NCBI GenBank assembly: GCA_029558955.1
Contig: JAKQCW010000222.1
Location: 1-43,113 of the forward strand
Length of the DNA stretch: 43,113 nt
Origin: Chloroflexota bacterium
GTDB lineage: Bacteria; Chloroflexota; Anaerolineae; JAAEKA01
Reading direction: 5' to 3'
The position numbers and the translations under genes were made by a program. Below the pieces are notes generated by a model. That model worked only from the letters and a program-made list of their open reading frames with translations, searched no databases and was not told the origin of the DNA. Within the stretch, counting starts at the first letter, position 1; each line of letters starts with the position of its first letter. Positions 25,240 to 33,037 of this stretch are shown in pieces.

Positions 25240-26484
25240 ATGCCCCCAATCTCCCTGTTGATCATCGGCGCCGGCAACCGCGGCGCAGGCTATGCCACCG
25301 CGGCGCAGCTTCAGCCGGAGCGCGTGCGGATCGCCGGCGTCGCCGAGCCGCGCGCCTACCACCGCCAGGCCCTCGCCCAGACCTACAATCTGCCCAAGCA
25401 GCATGTCTTCGCCGACTGGCGCGAGGCGGCCAGCCGACCCCGCTTCGCCGATGCCGTGGTCATCGCCACGCCGGACGCGTTGCACGTCGAGCCGGCCATC
25501 GCCTTTGCCCGACTGGGCTACGCTATGCTGCTGGAAAAGCCCATGGCGCCCAACGAGGCCGACTGCCGCCGCATCGTGGACGCGGTCGAGCAGAGCGGCA
25601 TCATCTTCGCCGTGGGCCACGTCCTGCGCTACACCCCCTACACCCGCCAGATCAAGGCCCTGTTGGCGGCCGGCGCGATCGGCGACCTGGTCAGCATTCA
25701 GCATCTGGAGCCGGTGGGCTACTGGCATTTCGCCCACTCCTTCGTGCGCGGCAACTGGCGCAACGAGGGGCTCTCCTCGCCGGTGTTGCTGGCCAAAAGC
25801 TGTCACGACCTGGATTGGATCCGCTACATCATGGGCGCGCCCTGCCGGGCTCTCAGCTCCTTCGGCAGCCTGCGTCATTTCCGGGCCGAGGAGCGCCCTG
25901 CCGGCGCGGCCGAGCGCTGCCTGGATTGCCAAATCGAGCCGGATTGTCCCTACTCCGCCCGCAAGATCTACTTGGGCCGCGTGGCGCAGGGGCAGGTGGG
26001 CTGGCCGGTGGATGTGCTGACGCCCGACGTGACCGCCGCCGGCGTCGAGGCCACGCTGCGCGCCGGCCCCTATGGCCGCTGCGTCTATGCCTGCGACAAC
26101 GATGTGCTGGACAACCAGGTGGTGGCCATGCAGTTCGAGGGGGGGCGCACGGCCAGCTTCAGCCTGGCCGCCTTCACCGAGGCCGGCCCGCGCCGCACCA
26201 CCATCTGCGGCACGCGCGGCGAGCTGCACTGCGATGGCCGCACCATTCGGGTGCATGATTTTCTGCGCGACGCCACCCAGGAGTACGACGTGGCCCGGTT
26301 GACGGCCGATCAGCCGGGCGGGCATGGGGGCGGCGACTACGGCCTGATGGACGCCTTCATCTCGGCCGTGGCCGCCAACGACCGCGGTCTGATCCTCTCC
26401 GGCCCGCGCGAGAGCCTGGAGACGCACCTGATGGTCTTTGCCGCCGAGTGGGCGCGCCGCGAGGGTCGGGTGGCGCTGCTCTAG
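25240..26484 (+). CDS. Gfo/Idh/MocA family oxidoreductase with a cysteine cluster
   Basis: A 414-residue NAD(P)-dependent oxidoreductase. The Rossmann motif is LLIIGAGNRGAGYA (6-19) and the EKP motif is LLEKPMAPN (98-106). The C-terminal domain has a segment unlike that of standard sugar dehydrogenases: Cys227, Cys230 and Cys236 (ERCLDCQIEPDCPY), and Cys281 and Cys285 (GRCVYACDND). These could bind zinc or another metal. The family covers sugars, inositols and related compounds; no substrate is assigned. The divergent cyclase gene suggests a shared pathway. The start ATG 25240 lacks a clear ribosome site. The minisatellite at 26522 begins 38 bp after the stop. Confidence 0.9.
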   Translation: MPPISLLIIGAGNRGAGYATAAQLQPERVRIAGVAEPRAYHRQALAQTYNLPKQHVFADWREAASRPRFADAVVIATPDALHVEPAIAFARLGYAMLLEKPMAPNEADCRRIVDAVEQSGIIFAVGHVLRYTPYTRQIKALLAAGAIGDLVSIQHLEPVGYWHFAHSFVRGNWRNEGLSSPVLLAKSCHDLDWIRYIMGAPCRALSSFGSLRHFRAEERPAGAAERCLDCQIEPDCPYSARKIYLGRVAQGQVGWPVDVLTPDVTAAGVEATLRAGPYGRCVYACDNDVLDNQVVAMQFEGGRTASFSLAAFTEAGPRRTTICGTRGELHCDGRTIRVHDFLRDATQEYDVARLTADQPGGHGGGDYGLMDAFISAVAANDRGLILSGPRESLETHLMVFAAEWARREGRVALL

Positions 26485-26521
26485 CCTGGCGTTGATCGCG
26501 CGTGCGGTTTGCGCTGGCCGG

Positions 26522-26797
26522 ACCCGGCTGAAGCCTCGACTCCGTGATCGATCTGCGCTGGGCGGACCCGGCTGAAGCCTCGACTCCGTGCTTGGTGTGG
26601 ACCCGGCTGAAGCCTCGACTCCGCGATCGGTGTGGACCCGGCTGAAGCCTCGACTCCGTGCTTGGTGTTGACCCGGCTGAAGCCTCGACTCCGTGCTTGG
26701 TGTGGACCCGGCTGAAGCCTCGACTCCGCGGTCGGTGTTGACCCGGCTGAAGCCTCGACTCCGTGATTGGTGCTGAAGCCTCGACTCCGTGATTGGT
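26522..26797 (+). repeat. Minisatellite: eight units of ACCCGGCTGAAGCCTCGACT-CCG
   Basis: Units begin at 26522, 26566, 26601, 26636, 26671, 26706 and 26741, plus a truncated one at 26772. The period is 35 bp in the regular part. A conserved 23-bp core alternates with a 12-bp segment that itself falls into a few types (TGCTTGGTGTGG, CGATCGGTGTGG, CGGTCGGTGTTG). It occupies almost all of the 342-bp gap between the Gfo/Idh gene and the spermidine-synthase homologue, ending about 30 bp before the latter. Confidence 0.93.
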
Positions 26798-26826
26798 TTG
26801 CGCACAGTTTTCTGAAAGGCAATTCC

Positions 26827-28482
26827 TTGACCGACACCCTTGACCGGCCGGCCGCGCCGGTTTCCACCCCCTCAGCCCCGGAAGCGGGGAACGGCCAGCC
26901 GGCGCCCGCCTGGACCTGGCAGCCCTACGCCATCGTTTTCATCTCCAACGCCTGCATCATGGTGCTGGAGCTGACCGCCGGCCGCATCGTCGCGCCCCAC
27001 GTCGGGGTCTCGCTCTATACCTGGACCAGCATCATCGGCATTGTGCTGGCCGGCATCAGCCTGGGCAACTACATCGGCGGCCGGCTGGCCGACCGCCGCG
27101 GCTCGCTGCGTCTGCTGGGCATCCTCTTTCTGCTCTCCGGCCTGACCAGCTTCGGCGTGCTGGCGGTGGATCTCATCGGGAACCGCCTGCCCGCGGGCTG
27201 GCCGGTGATCGGGCAGATCGTCGCCCTGGTCACGGTGCTGTTCTTTGCCCCCAGCCTGGTGTTGGGCGCCATCTCCCCGGTGGTGGCCAAGCTGGCGGTG
27301 CGCGATCTGGCCACCACCGGCGCCATCGTCGGCAAGATCTACGCCGCGGGCACCGTGGGCAGCATCGTCGGCACCTTTGCCACCGGCTTCGTGCTGATCT
27401 CCTGGTTCGGCTCCACGGCCATCGTCTGGGGGGTGGCGCTGGTGCTGATCGGCATGGGGCTGATCTTTCTGGGCGCCGGCCGGCCGCGGGCCATCGTCGC
27501 CGCGGGGCTGGTGGTAGTGCTCGGCCTGGCCGGGGCGCAGGCGGCCGGCTGGCTGGCCAGCCGTTGCACCCTGGAGACCAACTATTTCTGCATCCGGGTG
27601 CGGGAAGAACAGCGCGCGGGCCAGCCGGTGCGGGTCTTGGTGCTTGACCGGCTGGTGCACAGCTACTCTTCGCTGGAGGATCCCACCCTGCTGGTCTACG
27701 GCTATGAACAGCTCTATGCTCAGTTGGTGCGCTACCAGGCGCAGGGCAGCGGCGACCCCAGCGCGCTCTTCATCGGCGGCGGCGGCTACACCTTTCCCCG
27801 CTACATGGAGGCCCTCTACCCCGACAGCGCCATCGACGTGATCGAGATCGATCCCGGCGTGACCCAGGTGGCCTACGACATGCTGGGGCTGAGCCGCGAG
27901 GGCCGGATTCGCAGCTTCAACGAAGATGCCCGTCTGGTCATGGCGCGTCCGCCCGAGCGCCGCTACGATCTGATCATGGGCGACGCCTTCAACGATTTCT
28001 CCGTCCCCTATCATCTGACGACGCATGAGTTCAACCAGCGGGTGCGGGCCTGGCTCGACGAGGATGGGCTCTATCTGGTCAACATCATCGACGGCCCCAC
28101 CGCCAACTTCCTGCGCGCCTATGTCCGCACCCTGCGCCAGACCTTCGACTACGTCTATCTGGCGCCGACGCAAGCTGCCTGGCGCGAGACCCCCCGCAGC
28201 ACCTTCGTGGTCATCGCCAGCGACACCCCGTTGGATCTGGAGCGTCTGGCCGCCAGCGCGGCCGCCGATTCCTCCCGCGCCATCGGGCCGTTGTTGATGA
28301 GCGATCAGCAGTTGGACAGCCTCCTGGCCGAGGGGCGGCAGATCATCCTGACCGATGGCTATGCGCCGGTGGATCAGTTGCTGGCCCCGGCCTTTCGCAA
28401 CTACCTGCCCGCTGCCAGCGCGCCGGCCTCCACCACCCCGACGCCACCCAGCTCGACGCCGGCCAGGGTGCAGGGCTCCTGA
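26827..28482 (+). CDS. Membrane-fused spermidine synthase homologue (MFS/SpeE-like)
   Basis: A 551-residue fusion. Residues 33-240 form about seven to eight membrane helices (EL-TAGRIVAPHVG after the first). Residues 245-505 form a spermidine-synthase-type methyltransferase fold. Motifs are LLVYGYEQLYAQL, FIGGGGYTFPRYM (nucleotide loop), DVIEIDPGVTQVA, DARLVMA, IMGDAFNDFSVPYHLTT and LYLVNIIDG. This architecture is common in Chloroflexota and Actinobacteria; aminopropyl transfer has not been shown for most, and the usual GGGDG loop is here GGGGYTF. A Ser/Pro/Thr-rich tail ends the protein. The start is TTG 26827, preceded by GAAAGG seven bases upstream; upstream codons come from the minisatellite. 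Confidence 0.87.
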   Translation: MTDTLDRPAAPVSTPSAPEAGNGQPAPAWTWQPYAIVFISNACIMVLELTAGRIVAPHVGVSLYTWTSIIGIVLAGISLGNYIGGRLADRRGSLRLLGILFLLSGLTSFGVLAVDLIGNRLPAGWPVIGQIVALVTVLFFAPSLVLGAISPVVAKLAVRDLATTGAIVGKIYAAGTVGSIVGTFATGFVLISWFGSTAIVWGVALVLIGMGLIFLGAGRPRAIVAAGLVVVLGLAGAQAAGWLASRCTLETNYFCIRVREEQRAGQPVRVLVLDRLVHSYSSLEDPTLLVYGYEQLYAQLVRYQAQGSGDPSALFIGGGGYTFPRYMEALYPDSAIDVIEIDPGVTQVAYDMLGLSREGRIRSFNEDARLVMARPPERRYDLIMGDAFNDFSVPYHLTTHEFNQRVRAWLDEDGLYLVNIIDGPTANFLRAYVRTLRQTFDYVYLAPTQAAWRETPRSTFVVIASDTPLDLERLAASAAADSSRAIGPLLMSDQQLDSLLAEGRQIILTDGYAPVDQLLAPAFRNYLPAASAPASTTPTPPSSTPARVQGS

Positions 28483-28495
28483 AACTGAACGGTCG

Positions 28496-29086
28496 CTACA
28501 TGACCAGCACGGTGGTCAGCAGCCCCATCTCCTCCAGCGTCTCATAGGCATAGGTGTGAACGATGTGGTTGGGGTCATTCAGCGCGGGGAAGAGCCAGCG
28601 GGCCGATGCGCGGCTCTTGATGCGGTGCAGGGCATAGGCCGCCCGCACCCGCACCCCCTCGCGCGGGTCTTGCAGCGCCTCGCCCAGGGCCGGCACCGCC
28701 GGCTCGCCGATCAATGCCAGGGCGTCGGCCGCCGCGCCGCGCACCCAGCCGCTGGGGTCGGCCAGCAGCAGCGTCAGAGCCGGAATAGCGCTGGCCGCGC
28801 GAGCCTCGCCCAAGGCCAGCGCGGCCAGGCAGCGGATCGAGTCGTCGGGGTCATGGAGGGCCGCGAACAGCACCGGCATGGCCTGGGCGCGCGCCTCCAC
28901 CTCTTGATCCATGATCTGGGCGACGGCCCGCACCCCCCACCAGCGGCGATCGTCGTCGTCAGCGGCGCACAGGTGGATCAGCGCCGGCAGCGCCGGCGCG
29001 CCCAGGCTGGCCACCGCAGCCTCGGCCGCGTCGTCATCGGCGGCAGCAATGGCATCCAGCAGTGGTTGGAGCAACGGTTCATCCAT
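28496..29086 (-). CDS. HEAT-repeat protein
   Basis: A 196-residue soluble protein made of about six HEAT/PBS-lyase-type helical repeats. Examples are DDSIRCLAALALGEARAASA, GWVRGAAADALALIGEPA and EGVRVRAAYALHRIKSRASA, then a partial final repeat. This is a protein-interaction scaffold; no catalytic residues are seen and the partner is unknown. GGAGG eight bases before ATG 29086 favours that start over ATG 29101. It is convergent with the spermidine-synthase homologue (13-bp gap) and downstream of the L,D-transpeptidase on the same strand. Confidence 0.88.
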   Translation of the reverse strand: MDEPLLQPLLDAIAAADDDAAEAAVASLGAPALPALIHLCAADDDDRRWWGVRAVAQIMDQEVEARAQAMPVLFAALHDPDDSIRCLAALALGEARAASAIPALTLLLADPSGWVRGAAADALALIGEPAVPALGEALQDPREGVRVRAAYALHRIKSRASARWLFPALNDPNHIVHTYAYETLEEMGLLTTVLVM

Positions 29087-29102
29087 GGGGGCCACCTCCA
29101 TC

Positions 29103-29130
29103 CGGTTACGTATTGCCCATTACTCGTTGC
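29103..29130. repeat. Single arm of the GAGTAATGCG repeat
   Basis: GGTTACGTATTGCCCATTAC followed by TCGTT, a degenerate copy of the right arm of the elements at 3975-4376 and 10107-10235. It occupies the short gap between the L,D-transpeptidase stop and the HEAT-protein start. Confidence 0.65.
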
Positions 29131-29133
29131 GGG

Positions 29134-29982
29134 CTAATAGCTGATGATCACCGGCATGCCGATGTAGGCCATCTCCCACAGCGTGGCGCTTTCGTTGGCG
29201 CCCAGCAGCACGCAGCCGTAGGTGACCGGGGTGCCCACCGAGTTGGCCCAGATCGGGTAGCCGCCCGTCTGATAGGGCAGGCCGTGGATGCCGTTCTCGC
29301 TGCCGCCGGCCCAGTAGATCCCCAGCCAGTAGGGCATCCAAAAGCCCCAGCGGGAACCCCAGGCCTCGCGGTATTTGCTCTGCACGTAGAAGGCGCCCGC
29401 CTTGGTGCCCGAGCCCGCGCGGCCGGTGGAGCAGCGCCAGTTGTACAGCAGCTCCTCATTCTGGTAGACCCGGCAGCGCTGCTCGCTGATGCTGACCGTC
29501 ATCTTGAGCGCGCCCTGCGGCGCGGGCAGCAACGCCGGCGCCTGTCCGCCGACCGGAATCGTCAGACGCTGGCCGGCGCGCAGTTGCGACGGGTTGTCGA
29601 TGCCGTTGGCCGCGGCAATGGCCAGCACCGTGACGCCATGCTGGCGGGCGATCTGGCTGAGGGTGTCGCCGGGCTGCACCACGTACTCCGACGGCGCCGG
29701 CGCGGGCACGGGGGCCGGCGCGTCGGACTGGCCCGCGATCTCCGTCGCCGCGGCGTCAGGGATGGTCAACTGCTGGCCGACATAGATCAGCGCGGCATTG
29801 TCGATGTTGTTGGCAGCCACCAGCGCCTGCTGGCTGACGCCGTAGCGCTGGGCGATGGCTGACAGAGTCTCGCCCGCCTGCACCGTGTGGGTCACGCCCT
29901 GGGCCAGGGCGACCGGGCTGGCTGCCATGGCCAGCAAAGCCGCCAGCAGCAGGGCGCTGAGCAATCGTTGAATAGTTGTCAT
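29134..29982 (-). CDS. LysM / L,D-transpeptidase (YkuD) protein
   Basis: A 282-residue exported protein: signal peptide (1-28, ALAQG at cleavage), two LysM peptidoglycan-binding domains (about 31-75 and 99-143) joined by a Pro/Ala linker, and a YkuD catalytic domain (about 160-282). L,D-transpeptidases cross-link peptidoglycan or attach proteins to it using a cysteine. The active site has H233 (GIHGLP) and C257 in TYGCVLL. The usual motif is (S/T)HGC(I/V)R, so the His before the GC pair is Tyr255 and the Arg after it is Leu. ATG 29982 begins a good signal peptide; an earlier in-frame ATG five codons upstream is possible. Confidence 0.9.
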   Translation of the reverse strand: MTTIQRLLSALLLAALLAMAASPVALAQGVTHTVQAGETLSAIAQRYGVSQQALVAANNIDNAALIYVGQQLTIPDAAATEIAGQSDAPAPVPAPAPSEYVVQPGDTLSQIARQHGVTVLAIAAANGIDNPSQLRAGQRLTIPVGGQAPALLPAPQGALKMTVSISEQRCRVYQNEELLYNWRCSTGRAGSGTKAGAFYVQSKYREAWGSRWGFWMPYWLGIYWAGGSENGIHGLPYQTGGYPIWANSVGTPVTYGCVLLGANESATLWEMAYIGMPVIISY

Positions 29983-30073
29983 AATGTCTCGTCTCATTCT
30001 CTGCTTCACAGTCGATGATGCCAGCAAAAGGGGGGAGCAGCGATCATTGCAGGCCAGAATCACACTCGACGTA

Positions 30074-30102
30074 ATCATACAACACCCTGACCGCGCTGTC
30101 AA
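30074..30102 (-). promoter_or_regulatory. Consensus promoter for the L,D-transpeptidase gene
   Basis: Minus strand: TTGACA (30097-30102), 17-bp spacer, TATGAT (30074-30079). This is one of the best promoters in the window. The leader is about 85 bases. Confidence 0.75.
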
Positions 30103-30182
30103 GCTGAGATTTTGTGAGTTTCGATGAAAACGAGGCTGGGCGCGCCGCACGGGGCGCATCTGCTCGCACCCAGGCCCAGGAA

Positions 30183-30211
30183 TCGACAGCAGGCCGAACC
30201 TGCGGTAAAAT
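30183..30211 (+). promoter_or_regulatory. Promoter for the CpXC / cinA / LCP operon
   Basis: TCGACA (30183-30188), 17-bp spacer, TAAAAT (30206-30211). Confidence 0.5.
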
Positions 30212-30263
30212 CAGCGCTTGTGTTCGATGCTTCGATTGGTTCTCAAAACGAAAGGCAAACAAA

Positions 30264-31742
30264 GTGACTATTCTCACCCCCAAAGGATATTCGCCCGCGC
30301 GCCAGCCTCGCAGCGAGGAGCCGCAGCCCCCGACCCCGCCCGCGCCGGCCGCAGCGCCGCAGCCTGCCGCTGTCCAGGGGACAGACGAGGCGCAGCGGCC
30401 GCAGATCCGCCTGGCCTTCCCGCCGCAGGTGGTGGGCATCAACTGCCCCAACTGCGGCGCCCCCTACCCGGCGCAGGTTTTCAGCGTGGTGGACGTCGGC
30501 CAGGACCCGGTGCTCAAGTCGCTCCTCCTGTCTGGGCAGCTCAACGTCGCGGTCTGCCCGCGCTGCGGCGCCGGCGGGCCCCTGACCACCCCCTTGCTCT
30601 ACCACGACCCGGCCCACGACTTCTTGGGCGTCTTCGTGCCCCAGCAGATCCCGGTCAACGAGCAGCAGAAGGTGATCGGCGACCTGAGCCGGCGGCTGAT
30701 GGACGGCTTGTCCCAGGAGGCCCGCCGCGGCTACATGCTGACCCCCAAGCAGTTCCTCTCTTTCCAGAGTTTGCTGGAGGCGGTGTTGGAGCACGAGGGG
30801 GTGACGCGCGAGATGCTGGACAAGCAGCGCCGCCAGATTCAACTGGTGGAGCAGGCGATCATGGCGTTGGTCGATCCCGAGGGGTTGCGCCAACTGGTCA
30901 AGGAGCGCGACGCCGACATGGACGACGAGTTCTTCTCGCTGCTCACCATGTTAACCGACTCCAGCGCCAACAGCGGCGACGCCGAAAGCGCGCGCCAGTT
31001 GATCGATCTGCGCGAGCGGCTGATCGAGCTGACCACCTGGGGCAAGGGGGTGCAGCGCCAGCGCGCGGCCGTGGCCCAACTGCGCCCCGACACCACCCCC
31101 AAGGATCTGGTGGACCTGGTGGCGGCGGCCGAGGAGGAGCGGGTGGTCGATGCGCTGGTGATGGCCGGCCGGCCGCTGGTTAACTATGCCTTCTTCCAGG
31201 AGCTGACCGGCCGCGCCGAGGCGGCCGAGCAGCGCGGCGATGCTGAAACCGCCGCCCGCCTGGTCAGTCTGCGGGAGCACATCCTGCAGTTCAGCCAGCG
31301 GCTGGATGAGGCCCAGCGCGCCGCCGTGCAGGAATACACCACCGTGCTGAGCGAGATCCTGGCTGCCAACGACATCGAGCAGGCTATGGCCGAGCGCGCA
31401 GCCTACATCGATCAGAACTTCCTCAGCGTCTTGTCAGCCAACCTGCAAGAGGCGGAGAAGCGGGGCGCGAGCGCGGCCACCCACCGCCTGCAAGAGGTGT
31501 GGAACGTCGCCATGGGCATGATCACCCAGGGGGCGCCGCCGGAGGTGCGGCTGGTCAACGACCTGCTACAGGCTGAGTATCCGGGCGAGACGCGCAAGCT
31601 GTTGTCTGAGAACCGCGCCCTGGTCACGGCTGATTTCATCGAGGCGCTGAGCGAGCTGGCCGTGCAGATGGAGGCTGAGGGCGAGGCCGAAATGGCCGCC
31701 CGGCTGCGGCAGGTTCGCTCCCAGGCCCAGTTGATGCGCTGA
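30264..31742 (+). CDS. CpXC-domain protein with a long helical C-terminal region
   Basis: A 492-residue protein. After a Pro/Ala-rich N-terminus (10-45), a CpXC domain (58-180) has two zinc-ribbon-like CxxC pairs: C61/C64 (CPNCG) and C98/C101 (CPRCG). The remaining 310 residues are predicted almost wholly alpha-helical and rich in Glu, Gln and Arg, with no motif I can name. CpXC proteins are widespread but uncharacterised. Start GTG 30264 has AAAGG eight bases upstream; the frame is open 150 bases further but that part overlaps the promoter. cinA starts six bases after the stop, so the two are likely co-transcribed. Confidence 0.83.
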   Translation: MTILTPKGYSPARQPRSEEPQPPTPPAPAAAPQPAAVQGTDEAQRPQIRLAFPPQVVGINCPNCGAPYPAQVFSVVDVGQDPVLKSLLLSGQLNVAVCPRCGAGGPLTTPLLYHDPAHDFLGVFVPQQIPVNEQQKVIGDLSRRLMDGLSQEARRGYMLTPKQFLSFQSLLEAVLEHEGVTREMLDKQRRQIQLVEQAIMALVDPEGLRQLVKERDADMDDEFFSLLTMLTDSSANSGDAESARQLIDLRERLIELTTWGKGVQRQRAAVAQLRPDTTPKDLVDLVAAAEEERVVDALVMAGRPLVNYAFFQELTGRAEAAEQRGDAETAARLVSLREHILQFSQRLDEAQRAAVQEYTTVLSEILAANDIEQAMAERAAYIDQNFLSVLSANLQEAEKRGASAATHRLQEVWNVAMGMITQGAPPEVRLVNDLLQAEYPGETRKLLSENRALVTADFIEALSELAVQMEAEGEAEMAARLRQVRSQAQLMR

Positions 31743-31748
31743 CCCATC

Positions 31749-33005
31749 ATGGACGCCGAACTGGTCACCACCGGCACCGAGATCTTGCTGGGCGAGATCG
31801 TCGATACCAACGCGGCCTGGATTGCCCGCCGCCTGCGCGATCTGGGCATCAACCTCTTCTACAAGACCACCGTGGGCGACAACCTGGAGCGCATCGCGGC
31901 CGTGCTGCGCCAGGGCCTGGAGCGCTCCGACCTGGTCCTGGTGACCGGCGGGCTGGGCCCGACCGTGGACGATGTGACGCGCGACGCGGCCGCGCTGGCC
32001 GCCGACCGTGAGCTGCAAATCGATGACGCCAGCCTGGCGCAGATCGAGGCCATCTTTGCCCGCTGGGGCCGCAAGGTGCATGACAACAACCGGCGGCAGG
32101 CGCTGTTGCCGGCCGGCGCCACCCCCATCGCCAACCCGGTGGGCACCGCGCCCGGCTTCATCGTCGAGGTGGCCCGCAAGGGGCGCGGCCATGCCCTGCT
32201 GATCTGCCTGCCCGGCGTGCCGCGGGAGATGATGCATCTGATGCAGGAGACGGTGGAGCCCTTTCTGGTTCAGCGCATGGGAGCCGACCGGGTCTACATT
32301 CGCAGCCGCATCCTGCGCACGGTGGGGCTGGGCGAGAGCGTCATCGACAGCCGCATCGCCGATCTGATGGCGCGCAACAACCCGACGGTGGGCCTGGCCG
32401 CGCACCTGGGGCAGGTGGACGTGCGCGTCACCGCCCGCGCGGCCAGCGCCGAACGGGCCGATCAGATGCTGGACGAGGTGGCGACCGATCTCTATGCCCG
32501 CCTGGGCGACGCCGTCTTTGCCGAGGGCGATACCTCGCTGGAGGCGGTGGTGGTTCAGGCCCTGGCGCAGGCAGGCCACACCCTGGCCCTGGTGGAGACC
32601 AACACCGGCGGCGAGCTGGCCGCGCGTCTGCGCGCCGCGCCGGGGGGCGAGCAGACCACCCCCAGCAGCCTGGTGATCGCCTCCTTGGCCGAGCTGGGCC
32701 CCGGCGGGCCGGCTGAGCCCATCGGCCAGGCCTGCGCCGAGTGGGCGGCCGCCACGCGGCTGGCCGCGGCCCGCGTCAACACCGATGTCTCCCTGGCCCT
32801 GGCCATCTGCGGCGTTGCCGACCCCGCGGCCGGGCCCTATGGCGCCTACCGCGGCGAAAGCTTCGTGGCCGTGGCCACCCCCGCCGCCGTCGCCTCCACC
32901 CGGCTGGACGTGGGCGGGGTGGATGAGCTGGCCCGGCGCTGGGTGGGCAACGGCGCGCTCAACTTCCTGCGCCACTGGCTGGCCGGCCAGCTTCCTCAGG
33001 CGTGA
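31749..33005 (+). CDS. cinA: CinA-family protein with a degenerate NMN-deamidase (PncC) domain
   Basis: A 418-residue protein of normal CinA length. The N-terminal MoCF/COG1058 domain is well kept: ELVTTGTEILLGEIVDTN (4-21), LVTGGLGPTVDDVTRDA (64-80), GTAPGF and LPGVPREM. It is associated with ADP-ribose pyrophosphatase activity in characterised members. The C-terminal domain (about 258-418) should be an NMN deamidase, but its catalytic signature ESCTGG reads ETNTGG (283-288), the YSNxxK segment is absent, and GIAGP reads GVADP. It is therefore probably not an active deamidase. It lies between the CpXC gene and an LCP gene that starts just past its stop. Confidence 0.9.
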   Translation: MDAELVTTGTEILLGEIVDTNAAWIARRLRDLGINLFYKTTVGDNLERIAAVLRQGLERSDLVLVTGGLGPTVDDVTRDAAALAADRELQIDDASLAQIEAIFARWGRKVHDNNRRQALLPAGATPIANPVGTAPGFIVEVARKGRGHALLICLPGVPREMMHLMQETVEPFLVQRMGADRVYIRSRILRTVGLGESVIDSRIADLMARNNPTVGLAAHLGQVDVRVTARAASAERADQMLDEVATDLYARLGDAVFAEGDTSLEAVVVQALAQAGHTLALVETNTGGELAARLRAAPGGEQTTPSSLVIASLAELGPGGPAEPIGQACAEWAAATRLAAARVNTDVSLALAICGVADPAAGPYGAYRGESFVAVATPAAVASTRLDVGGVDELARRWVGNGALNFLRHWLAGQLPQA

Positions 33006-33037
33006 GCTCATTCAGGTTAGTTTCAAGGGATGCCAGT

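Noticed and set aside
26522..26797. Regularly spaced repeats resembling a CRISPR array
   Set aside because: The segments between repeats are only 12 bp and fall into a few similar types, so they are not unique spacers. No cas genes are present. It is a minisatellite.
24307..26805. Another 832-codon minus-strand open frame across the cyclase, Gfo/Idh and minisatellite
   Set aside because: Its end is the minisatellite read as protein, its middle is antisense to the Gfo/Idh gene, and its last part is the cyclase in the wrong frame.
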